Source of the DNA: Psittacicella hinzii
Lineage (GTDB): Bacteria; Pseudomonadota; Gammaproteobacteria; Enterobacterales; Psittacicellaceae
Reading direction: 5' to 3'
NCBI RefSeq assembly: GCF_003585935.1
Contig: NZ_NRJG01000097.1
Span: forward strand, 1 to 32,025
Length of the DNA: 32,025 nt
The notes below the pieces were generated by a model. The model made no database searches. It was given only the letters and a program-made list of their open reading frames with translations, and was not told the origin of the DNA. The translations under genes were made by a program, and so were the position numbers. Positions 25,838-32,025 of this stretch are shown one piece after another; the stretch's first letter is position 1, and the number at the start of each line of letters is the position of its first letter.

Positions 25838-26848
25838 TTATTTTTGTGGTAACACAAAACCAATGCGTTGTTTAAATCTATCTAAAGTAGGTTTAGCACG
25901 TGCACTCGCTTTAGCTGCACCATCGGCAATAATTTTATTTAAAAGTTCTTCATTATTGCGGTAGTAAGCATATTTAGTTTGTAAATCTTCTAGCAAAGCA
26001 CAAACTTGTTCAGCCACGTAAGTTTTAAAGTGACCGTACATCGAGTCTTTAAACTCGGCTTCTAATTCAGCTACAGTTTTACCTGTTACTGCTGAAGCTA
26101 TATCTAAAAGATTTGAGACACCTGGTTTATTTTCTACATCGTAAATTACACGTGGTGGATCATCGCTATCAGTTACGGCTGATTTGAATTTTTTCGTAAC
26201 TTTTTTCAGATCTTCAAGTAAGTAAATTACATTGTTAGCATTGTCATCTGATTTTGACATTTTCTTACTTGGATCTTGTAATGACATTACACGCGCACCT
26301 GCCGGAGCAATAAATGGATTAGGCACTTTAAAAGTATCTATACCATAAATTTTATTACAACGGTCAGCTACATCACGACATAATTCTAAGTGTTGTTTTT
26401 GATCCGCCCCCACTGGCACTAAGTCAGCATCATATAAAAGAATATCGGCTGCCATTAATACCGGATAGTCAAATAAACCAGCTGTTACATTCGCTTCATA
26501 GCGTGCTGATTTATCTTTAAATTGTGTCATGCGGCTTAGTTCTCCAAAGTAGGTATAGCAATTGAGTAACCAACCTAATTCAGCATGCTCATGGACATGA
26601 CTTTGGATAAAGATAGTGCTTTTTTCTGGATCAATACCAGCAGCTAAGTATAAAGCTACCATGTCTAAACTAGCTTTACGTAAAGCTTCTGGATCTTGAC
26701 GTACTGTAATTGCGTGTAAATCAACTACACAGTAAAAGCAGTCATAATCATCTTGTAATTTAACCCAGTTACGTAATGAGCCTAAATAGTTACCTAGACT
26801 TAACGAACCTGAAGGTTGAATTCCGCTTAAAATTACTGGTTTACTCAT
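25838..26848 (-). CDS. trpS: Tryptophanyl-tRNA synthetase TrpS
   Basis: TrpS charges tRNA-Trp and is a class I synthetase. The HIGH-like motif is SLGN within [12 protein letters not shown] (about 12-23 from the chosen start) and KMSKS is at 196-200. The ATG at 26846-26848 (MSKPVILSG) matches E. coli TrpS and has AAGG about 7 bases upstream. An in-frame GTG 13 codons further up is not needed. The product is 336 residues, the normal length. It is monocistronic, with its own terminator and a 0.36 kb upstream gap. Confidence 0.97.
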   Translation of the reverse strand: MSKPVILSGIQPSGSLSLGNYLGSLRNWVKLQDDYDCFYCVVDLHAITVRQDPEALRKASLDMVALYLAAGIDPEKSTIFIQSHVHEHAELGWLLNCYTYFGELSRMTQFKDKSARYEANVTAGLFDYPVLMAADILLYDADLVPVGADQKQHLELCRDVADRCNKIYGIDTFKVPNPFIAPAGARVMSLQDPSKKMSKSDDNANNVIYLLEDLKKVTKKFKSAVTDSDDPPRVIYDVENKPGVSNLLDIASAVTGKTVAELEAEFKDSMYGHFKTYVAEQVCALLEDLQTKYAYYRNNEELLNKIIADGAAKASARAKPTLDRFKQRIGFVLPQK

Positions 26849-27212
26849 AATTACCTTAGTGAAGAACAGTGAAGATCTTGCGATCACTAAAAAACTGGGG
26901 TTACTAGTTCAGCTAAAGACACTAACTCAAAGCTATACCCCTAAATCTTGCCCTATAACTAAATTATAAAGGTTAAGATTTAATTAGGATTTAATCAAGA
27001 TTTAATGAAGATTAAATATAGCTTCAAGTTATCTCGCTTGCACTAGTAACAAAGTATAGAATATATTATTTTTTATTTTACTATTTAGGTATTAGTTTAG
27101 CAAGTTGTTGCTACTTTTTCGTCATTGGAGCTTTTACTATTAGTGTTGTTTTTATAGCTACAGCAGATTGTACAGCAAATGCTATTTTGTTTTGGAAACA
27201 GCTCTTGCTACT
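26849..27212. other. trpS upstream region with phased 11-base repeats
   Basis: This 0.36 kb gap between trpS and crcB has no gene. Its main feature is four consecutive imperfect 11-base units at 26976-27019 (AGATTTAATTA, GGATTTAATCA, AGATTTAATGA, AGATTAAATAT). ACTAGT occurs at 26903-26908 and near 27042, recalling but not matching TrpR operators. A direct repeat ACAGCA-N6-ACAGCA lies near 27160-27177. Confidence 0.5.
26976..27019. repeat. Four tandem 11-base repeats upstream of trpS
   Basis: Units at 26976-26986, 26987-26997, 26998-27008 and 27009-27019 share the core GATTTAAT (the last is GATTAAAT). The period is about one helical turn, placing A/T tracts on one DNA face about 130-170 bases before trpS. 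This suggests bent DNA (UP-element-like) or phased protein sites. Confidence 0.55.
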
Positions 27213-27599
27213 TTAAGCTTTCAAACAAGCTTTGGTTAAGTAATAACCTATGCCGCAAGCAATAAAACCTAAGAGTAAATGTAAAACAGCTACTGCAACA
27301 CTAGTTAGCCATTGCCCAGCAAGAAATTTTTGCCAAATCTCTAGAGAGTAAGACGAAAAAGTAGTTAAGCTACCCAAAAAGCCAGTAATTAATAGTTGTT
27401 GTGCTACAGGATTAACTAAAGCTTTTTGTCCTAAGACAAGAATGCTTCCTATGAGAAAACAACCTAAGACATTAGCCACTAAAGTACCGACATTCAATAA
27501 TTGATACTGAGGATTGAGCCAAGCTGAAAGGTAAGCTCTGATCCAAGCACCAAGTATAGCTCCGATAGCAATAGCACCTAGAGTTTTAAAATCTAGCAT
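27213..27599 (-). CDS. crcB: Fluoride channel CrcB/FluC
   Basis: This small inner-membrane fluoride exporter works as a dual-topology dimer. It has four membrane segments in 128 residues. The conserved GTLVANVLGCFLIG (38-51, with N43) and GFLGSLTTFSSYSLE (73-87, with the TTFS turn) are typical of the family. It begins 21 bases after aroE and is probably co-transcribed with it. No fluoride riboswitch was recognised upstream. Confidence 0.95.
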   Translation of the reverse strand: MLDFKTLGAIAIGAILGAWIRAYLSAWLNPQYQLLNVGTLVANVLGCFLIGSILVLGQKALVNPVAQQLLITGFLGSLTTFSSYSLEIWQKFLAGQWLTSVAVAVLHLLLGFIACGIGYYLTKACLKA

Positions 27600-27620
27600 C
27601 TTGTTATGAAAAATAAAGGC

Positions 27621-28472
27621 TTATTGAGCACTTGCTGCTTGTGAAAGTTCTTGACGAATTTGCGCTAAGCAAGCTTGAGCATCTGGCATTATGCCAAACC
27701 AATAATAGTGCGATAAGGCTGCTTGGCAAACTAACATCCCTAAACCATTAGCTTGATTATTTACTACACCTAGCTGTTCCACAAACTGTAAAAATGGCGT
27801 TTTACCTACAGCTGTATATTGCATGTCGTAAAACTTAGTGTTTGGATTAACTATGCGTGTAGTACGTAAGTTTACTGAACTATCACCACTTTTATAAGCT
27901 ACGGCATTAATTACTAAATCATAGTCATTAAAGTCGTATTCGTTTACAGCTTGAACACTGCCAAATTTCGCAAAACGTTTAGCTACTTCTTGAGCACGAG
28001 CACGAGTACGGTTGAAAATATCAATTTGTGCACCTTCTTTTAATAAGTGGAAAAGCACACCTGTAACCGCACCACCAGCTCCAAGAATTAAAATCTTAGT
28101 ATTAGCTTGTAACCAACCTAAAGATTTTAAATCAGTTGATAAACCATAGCCATCGGTGTTTTCAGCGTATAAAGAACCATCTGCTTTTTTAATAACCGTA
28201 TTACAAGCTTGTGCAATTTCACAACTTTCTGAACGATTAGCGATTAGCTCGTAAACAATGTTCTTAAACGGAGAAGTTACATTTGAACCTTTACCCCCTT
28301 CATTAGCAAAGAAGTTTTGTAAAGCGTGGACAAATGTATCTACATCCATGCCATCACCACGACGACGATAATCAATACGCTCACCACGTTGGGCTGCAAA
28401 GATTTCATGAATACGTGGTGATAAACTGTGAGAAACGGGATTACCCCAGACTAAATAGCGATCTGAAGACAT
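27621..28472 (-). CDS. aroE: Shikimate dehydrogenase AroE
   Basis: AroE reduces 3-dehydroshikimate to shikimate with NADPH in the cytoplasm. The substrate site has SHSLSP at 14-19, catalytic K70 (NVTSPFK) and D107 (NTDGYG). The NADP Rossmann loop is GAGGA at 131-135, with NRT following. NGLGMLVCQAA lies near the C-terminus. The length (283) is close to E. coli AroE (272). It follows tsaC, as in E. coli, but a terminator separates them here. The step after it (AroK) is about 27 kb away in the window. Confidence 0.95.
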   Translation of the reverse strand: MSSDRYLVWGNPVSHSLSPRIHEIFAAQRGERIDYRRRGDGMDVDTFVHALQNFFANEGGKGSNVTSPFKNIVYELIANRSESCEIAQACNTVIKKADGSLYAENTDGYGLSTDLKSLGWLQANTKILILGAGGAVTGVLFHLLKEGAQIDIFNRTRARAQEVAKRFAKFGSVQAVNEYDFNDYDLVINAVAYKSGDSSVNLRTTRIVNPNTKFYDMQYTAVGKTPFLQFVEQLGVVNNQANGLGMLVCQAALSHYYWFGIMPDAQACLAQIRQELSQAASAQ

Positions 28473-28495
28473 AACTTCGTACCTAAAAGAAAAAC

Positions 28496-28522
28496 AAAAG
28501 CTAAGCCCAAAGCCTAGCTTTT
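28496..28522 (-). terminator. Intrinsic terminator between tsaC and aroE
   Basis: AAAAGCTA and TAGCTTTT pair around a short GC-containing inner stem. On the minus strand the hairpin is followed by GTTTTTCTTTT. It lies 93 bases after the tsaC stop and 24 before the aroE start, so some read-through may still supply aroE. Confidence 0.75.
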
Positions 28523-28614
28523 TTATATTGGGATAAAAGTTGAAATAAGTAAGAGCAAGTTAATCTTAAGTAGTAGCTACTGTAACTACTTAAACAAGGT
28601 TTGAAACGAGCTAA

Positions 28615-29946
28615 TTATAGATCTTGGTAACGTACTACTCTCTCGTAAATATCAGGATTAACTGCTTTTAATTCATTGAGCTCGTGCATTAAATCATGTT
28701 TAAATCGAGCTTGTTGTTCATCTAAATCTAAAATACTTAAGAGCATTAAGTAAAGTACATTAGCAATGTTTGCTGGACGAATATGATCTAAAGCAAATAA
28801 ATACTGTTTATTACGGTTAAATCCACGTAATGGTACTTTACCACGTTTCTTTTTAAGGAGATTTTGTGTACTACGTAAGCTTAAAGGATTTACTAAAATC
28901 GACTCTTTAATATGACTATGTGGACCATAAATCACCGTCTGATCAATTACGACTACGTTATCCATTAAGTAAGAACGCGCATCTGCAGCTAGTAATTTAT
29001 ATACACCTTGCGGTGTATTAATTGAATCATGTCCTGAATAGTTCGCACTTGTCGAGATTAGAGCTCCACCCATAGTTTCAATTAATTCTTTAAGGAAAGG
29101 TTCATTAGTAAAGCGCACTGCCACCGTAGCGTATTTACCTTTAAGAATTTCTGGACAACTTGGAGCGGCTGGTAAGAGTAAAGTAATCCCTTGCCCTGTA
29201 TTATGCAGTAAGCACGAAAGTTTAACTGTTTCATAGATAAAATCGTTAAACTCTTCAACCGACATTTTTACCATATCGTTTGGTAAATGGTGGAATAGGA
29301 ATTGGCTAAAAATAGTAAGATGACGTAAACGATTTAAACGATACCCCTCATCTCTTTCATATTCTCTCAAGAGTTTAAGGTTATCTCTGTCATTTTCTTT
29401 CTCGGCTTTTTTCTCCCAATTCTCCATCCATTCCTTGAGATCCCAAGGTTCTAAGTATCCATGAATCTTACCTTCTTTGATGAGCTCATAGCGTTTAGCA
29501 ACATCAACCACAAAATCACGGTGATTAATTACATGATCTTCTTCACTATAGAACTGTTGGCTATTAAGTGCTGATAAAAAGTGACGAATATATCCTTCAA
29601 TGCGTTCTTTATAAGTAGCACTAACTCCAGGAATTGCCGCAAAATTGTAAAAATTGTGCGGACTAGTATTACGCGCAAAATTTAGCTCTTCTAAGATAGC
29701 TTTTAAATCTTTAGGAATAGCACGTAAATCAATGATCCCTTTTAATTGACTTACTTTTGATGCGAGAATTACTAATCCCTTGTCGTCGTTACGACTTTTA
29801 ATATTAATAACTTGCTCAATTAATTCTGGCTTATTTACCAAACATCCTAAACCAAATACTGATTCAGTCGGATAAGCAATGATGTGCTCTTTTAGATTTG
29901 GTACTTTCGCCAAAGCTTTTAATGAGTCTACTTTTAACAAAGGCAT
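28615..29946 (-). CDS. tsaC: Threonylcarbamoyl-AMP synthase TsaC with large insertion
   Basis: TsaC makes threonylcarbamoyl-AMP from threonine, bicarbonate and ATP, the first step of the t6A37 tRNA modification. From the ATG at 29944-29946 (AAGGA 7 bases upstream; an in-frame TTG 17 codons earlier is rejected), AYPTESVFGLGC is near 24-35, the KSR motif at 50-52, DKGLVILAS at 55-63 and STSAN at 298-302. The core matches E. coli TsaC (190 residues), but this protein has 443. About 165 charged residues (about 75-240) are inserted just before the strand that follows the usual WPGP motif, here HNTGQGITLLLPA. About 65 residues are added at the C-terminus. The aroE neighbour supports TsaC. The insertion is unexplained. 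Confidence 0.88.
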   Translation of the reverse strand: MPLLKVDSLKALAKVPNLKEHIIAYPTESVFGLGCLVNKPELIEQVINIKSRNDDKGLVILASKVSQLKGIIDLRAIPKDLKAILEELNFARNTSPHNFYNFAAIPGVSATYKERIEGYIRHFLSALNSQQFYSEEDHVINHRDFVVDVAKRYELIKEGKIHGYLEPWDLKEWMENWEKKAEKENDRDNLKLLREYERDEGYRLNRLRHLTIFSQFLFHHLPNDMVKMSVEEFNDFIYETVKLSCLLHNTGQGITLLLPAAPSCPEILKGKYATVAVRFTNEPFLKELIETMGGALISTSANYSGHDSINTPQGVYKLLAADARSYLMDNVVVIDQTVIYGPHSHIKESILVNPLSLRSTQNLLKKKRGKVPLRGFNRNKQYLFALDHIRPANIANVLYLMLLSILDLDEQQARFKHDLMHELNELKAVNPDIYERVVRYQDL

Positions 29947-30048
29947 AATTTTCCTTTTATTATGGGCCTTATATCTAAAATCTGGTGCTGCTTCCAAAGC
30001 AAAATTTTTTCTTACTTAAATTTGCAGCAAGTCCATACAATTTTATCA

Positions 30049-30068
30049 TAGGTATGCATACATACCTA
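30049..30068. promoter_or_regulatory. Inverted repeat TAGGTATG-N4-CATACCTA
   Basis: This is a perfect 8-base inverted repeat around CATA between the divergent tsaC and tkt genes. The half-site TAGGTAT recurs at 30141-30147, overlapping the tkt -35 region. It is a candidate operator for an unknown regulator. Confidence 0.4.
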
Positions 30069-30103
30069 ACCTAATCGACAAAATCTTTAATATTACTTGG
30101 GAT

Positions 30104-30129
30104 AAAAGTGTGATCTAGATCACACTTTT
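30104..30129. promoter_or_regulatory. Perfect CRP (CAP) binding site
   Basis: The core TGTGATCTAGATCACA (30109-30124) equals the symmetrical CRP consensus. The palindrome extends to 26 bases with AAAAG/CTTTT flanks. Its centre (30116.5) lies about 58-62 bases before the expected tkt start point, the class I activation distance. It could also influence tsaC. Confidence 0.85.
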
Positions 30130-30139
30130 TACTATTTGT

Positions 30140-30168
30140 TTAGGTATACGGGGAAAATGGCGTATAAT
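30140..30168 (+). promoter_or_regulatory. tkt promoter
   Basis: The -10 box is a perfect TATAAT (30163-30168). Seventeen bases upstream is a weak -35, TTAGGT (30140-30145). Transcription would begin near 30175, giving a leader of about 130 bases. A weak -35 with a consensus CRP site upstream fits an activator-dependent promoter. Confidence 0.75.
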
Positions 30169-30187
30169 ATAAACGAAAAAATATCCC

Positions 30188-30272
30188 ATAACAAACGTAA
30201 CTTTTACTTCAAGAAAAGAAACTCTTGATATCGTTTGTTATACCGAATTTGTCGCTAAAGTTCACCTTTAGC
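30188..30272 (+). other. Structured 5' leader of tkt
   Basis: ATAACAAACG (30188-30197) pairs with CGTTTGTTAT (30232-30241), with an inner TCAAGA/TCTTGA stem. A second hairpin, GCTAAAG-TTCAC-CTTTAGC, is at 30254-30272. Neither has a T-run, so they are not terminators. They may affect mRNA stability or translation of tkt. Confidence 0.45.
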
Positions 30273-30304
30273 CAAGTGCAATCACCTTACCATAAGGAAT
30301 CACT

Positions 30305-32025
30305 ATGACTAACCCAAATTTAAAACAACTTTGCGCTAATGCTATCCGTGTCCTCTCAATGGACGGTGTACAAAAAGCTAACTCTGGTCACCCAGGTGCA
30401 CCTATGGGGATGGCTGAAATTGCTGAAGTTTTATGGCGTCGTAATTTAAAACACAACCCACAGAACCCACATTGGGCTAACCGTGACCGTTTCGTGTTAT
30501 CTAATGGTCATGCTTCAATGTTAATTTATAGCTTATTACACTTATCGGGCTATGACTTACCATTGGCCGAACTTAAAAACTTCCGTCAATTAAATTCACG
30601 TACTCCAGGTCACCCTGAAGTACACCATGTGCCTGGTGTTGAAACGACTACAGGTCCACTAGGTCAAGGTATTTCTAATGCAGTTGGGATGGCGCTAGCT
30701 GAACAACTATTAGCAGCTGAATTTAATAAAGAAGATTTAAAACCAGTAGACCACTACACTTATGCGTTCTTAGGTGATGGTTGTTTAATGGAAGGTATTT
30801 CGCACGAAGCATGTTCTTTAGCTGGTACTTTAGGTTTAAATAAACTAATCGTATTCTACGATTCAAATAAAATCTCAATCGACGGTGATACCGATGGTTG
30901 GTTCAAAGATGATACAGCTGAACGTTTCCGCGCTTATCAATGGAATGTAATTGATAATGTTGATGGTCACAACGCTGAACAAATTCAAGCAGCTATCGAC
31001 CAAGCTAAAGCACAAAGCGAAAAACCTACTTTAATTATTTGTAAAACCGTTATCGGTAAAGGTGCACCTAATAAAGAAGGTAGCCACCATGTTCATGGTG
31101 CTCCACTAGGCGCTGACGAAATTAAAGCTACTAAAGAAGCTATGGGCTGGCCTTCATTAGAACCATTCTACGTGCCAGAAGAAGCTTACAACGCTTGGAA
31201 TGCACGTACAACTGGTCAACAGTTAGAAAATGAATGGAATGAATTATTATCCGCTTATAAAGCTAAATACCCTGAAGATGGCGCTCGTTTAGAAATGCGC
31301 TTAAAAGGTGAGCTAGAAGCTGGTTTAGAGAATTTAGCTGATGAATTTATCGCTAAATTACAAGCCGAACCAAAAGCAATCGCTACACGTGCTGCTTCAC
31401 AAAATGCTTTAAATGCTTATGCACCACACATTAGCTCAATTGTTGGTGGTTCAGCTGACTTAGCTCCATCTAACTTAACTGTATTCAATGGTTGTACTTC
31501 TGTATTACCTGGTAGCGTAAAAGGTAACTACATTCACTACGGTGTACGTGAATTTGGTATGGCTGGTATTATGAATGGTTTAGCATTACACGGCAACCAT
31601 TTACCATACGGCGGTACTTTCTTAATGTTCTCAAGCTATGCGTTAAACGCAGTGCGTATGGCAGCATTGATGAAATTACAAACCATCTACGTATTTACCC
31701 ACGACTCAATTGGTGTAGGTGAAGATGGTCCAACGCACCAACCAATCGAAAGCACAGCTCAATTACGTCTAATTCCTAACTTAAGTGTATGGCGTCCTGC
31801 TGACCAAGTTGAAACTGCAGTTGCATGGAAACAAGCTCTATTAGCTAACCGTCAAACTCCAACTGCTTTAGTGTTAACTCGTCAAAACCTAGAACAACAA
31901 GAACGTACAGCACAACAAGTAGCAAATATTGCTAAAGGTGGTTACGTACTAGTTGAAGGTTCAGCGAACCCTGAATTAGTTCTAATTGCTACAGGTTCTG
32001 AAGTTGATTTAGCAGCTAAAGTAGC
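30305..32025 (+). CDS. tkt: Transketolase (3' end beyond window)
   Basis: Transketolase moves two-carbon units in the non-oxidative pentose phosphate pathway with thiamine diphosphate, and supplies erythrose 4-phosphate for the shikimate pathway. The window contains 573 codons of about 665. Conserved residues are H29 ([19 protein letters not shown]), H69 (SNGHASML), the thiamine-diphosphate motif [12 protein letters not shown] from 157, and the catalytic glutamate near 416 in [19 protein letters not shown] follows. The start ATG has AAGGA 6 bases upstream. It is the only plus-strand gene, with a CRP-linked promoter. Codons are cleaner than its neighbours, as expected for a highly expressed gene. 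Confidence 0.97.
   Translation, partial: MTNPNLKQLCANAIRVLSMDGVQKANSGHPGAPMGMAEIAEVLWRRNLKHNPQNPHWANRDRFVLSNGHASMLIYSLLHLSGYDLPLAELKNFRQLNSRTPGHPEVHHVPGVETTTGPLGQGISNAVGMALAEQLLAAEFNKEDLKPVDHYTYAFLGDGCLMEGISHEACSLAGTLGLNKLIVFYDSNKISIDGDTDGWFKDDTAERFRAYQWNVIDNVDGHNAEQIQAAIDQAKAQSEKPTLIICKTVIGKGAPNKEGSHHVHGAPLGADEIKATKEAMGWPSLEPFYVPEEAYNAWNARTTGQQLENEWNELLSAYKAKYPEDGARLEMRLKGELEAGLENLADEFIAKLQAEPKAIATRAASQNALNAYAPHISSIVGGSADLAPSNLTVFNGCTSVLPGSVKGNYIHYGVREFGMAGIMNGLALHGNHLPYGGTFLMFSSYALNAVRMAALMKLQTIYVFTHDSIGVGEDGPTHQPIESTAQLRLIPNLSVWRPADQVETAVAWKQALLANRQTPTALVLTRQNLEQQERTAQQVANIAKGGYVLVEGSANPELVLIATGSEVDLAAKV

Larger units (their letters stand above)
29947..30304. other. Divergent tsaC/tkt regulatory region
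   Basis: This is the only divergent intergenic region in the window (358 bases). It holds an AGGTATG inverted repeat, a perfect CRP core, the tkt promoter and a structured tkt leader, each listed separately. The tsaC promoter must also lie here; a minus-strand TATGAT next to the inverted repeat is a weak candidate. No gene was seen. Confidence 0.7.

Noticed and set aside
26901..26920. TTACTAGTTCAGC, resembling half of a TrpR operator, before trpS
   Set aside because: Only one half matches; the second half is not ACTAGT at the right spacing.

Overview
The window is an AT-rich stretch of bacterial chromosome that looks gammaproteobacterial. OppBCDF, ArtPQM, EpmB, AsnC, YccS, the TsaC-AroE neighbourhood and a perfect CRP-consensus palindrome are all of the E. 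coli/Pasteurellales type. The low GC content and the lineage-specific tails on housekeeping proteins suggest a divergent Pasteurellales-like organism. Psittacicella would fit, but I cannot confirm it from sequence alone. No tRNA, rRNA, IS element, phage gene or CRISPR array was seen.

Layout: every gene up to about 29.95 kb is on the minus strand, and only tkt (from 30305, cut by the window end) is on the plus strand. From left to right the order is: aroK; asnC; oppF-oppD-oppC-oppB (transcribed B to F, no oppA in the window); an empty 0.8 kb region; an unrecognised 1251-residue protein; a secreted 448-residue protein with a filamentous-haemagglutinin-like repeat patch, translationally coupled to ruvB and ruvA; radA; a possible divergent CYTH/triphosphatase-like protein; a YccS-family membrane protein with a 375-residue low-complexity tail; an arginine-type ABC importer (artP-artQ-artM, then the binding protein in its own unit); epmB; trpS; crcB and aroE; tsaC with a large internal insertion; tkt.

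Transcription units are well marked by minus-strand hairpin-plus-U terminators: after opp, the 1251-residue gene, ruvAB plus the secreted protein, the CYTH-like gene, yccS, artM, the binding protein, trpS and tsaC. The tsaC/tkt intergenic region is rich in regulation: a perfect TGTGATCTAGATCACA CRP core upstream of a TATAAT promoter, an AGGTATG inverted repeat, and a structured tkt leader.

Themes: amino-acid and peptide supply (opp, art, asnC), aromatic precursor supply (aroK, aroE, with tkt giving erythrose 4-phosphate), translation quality (trpS, tsaC for t6A37, epmB for EF-P), and recombination (ruvAB, radA). The accessory interest lies in the three poorly recognised proteins, the TsaC insertion, the leader hairpin before the arginine-binding protein, and several unexplained intergenic repeat structures.
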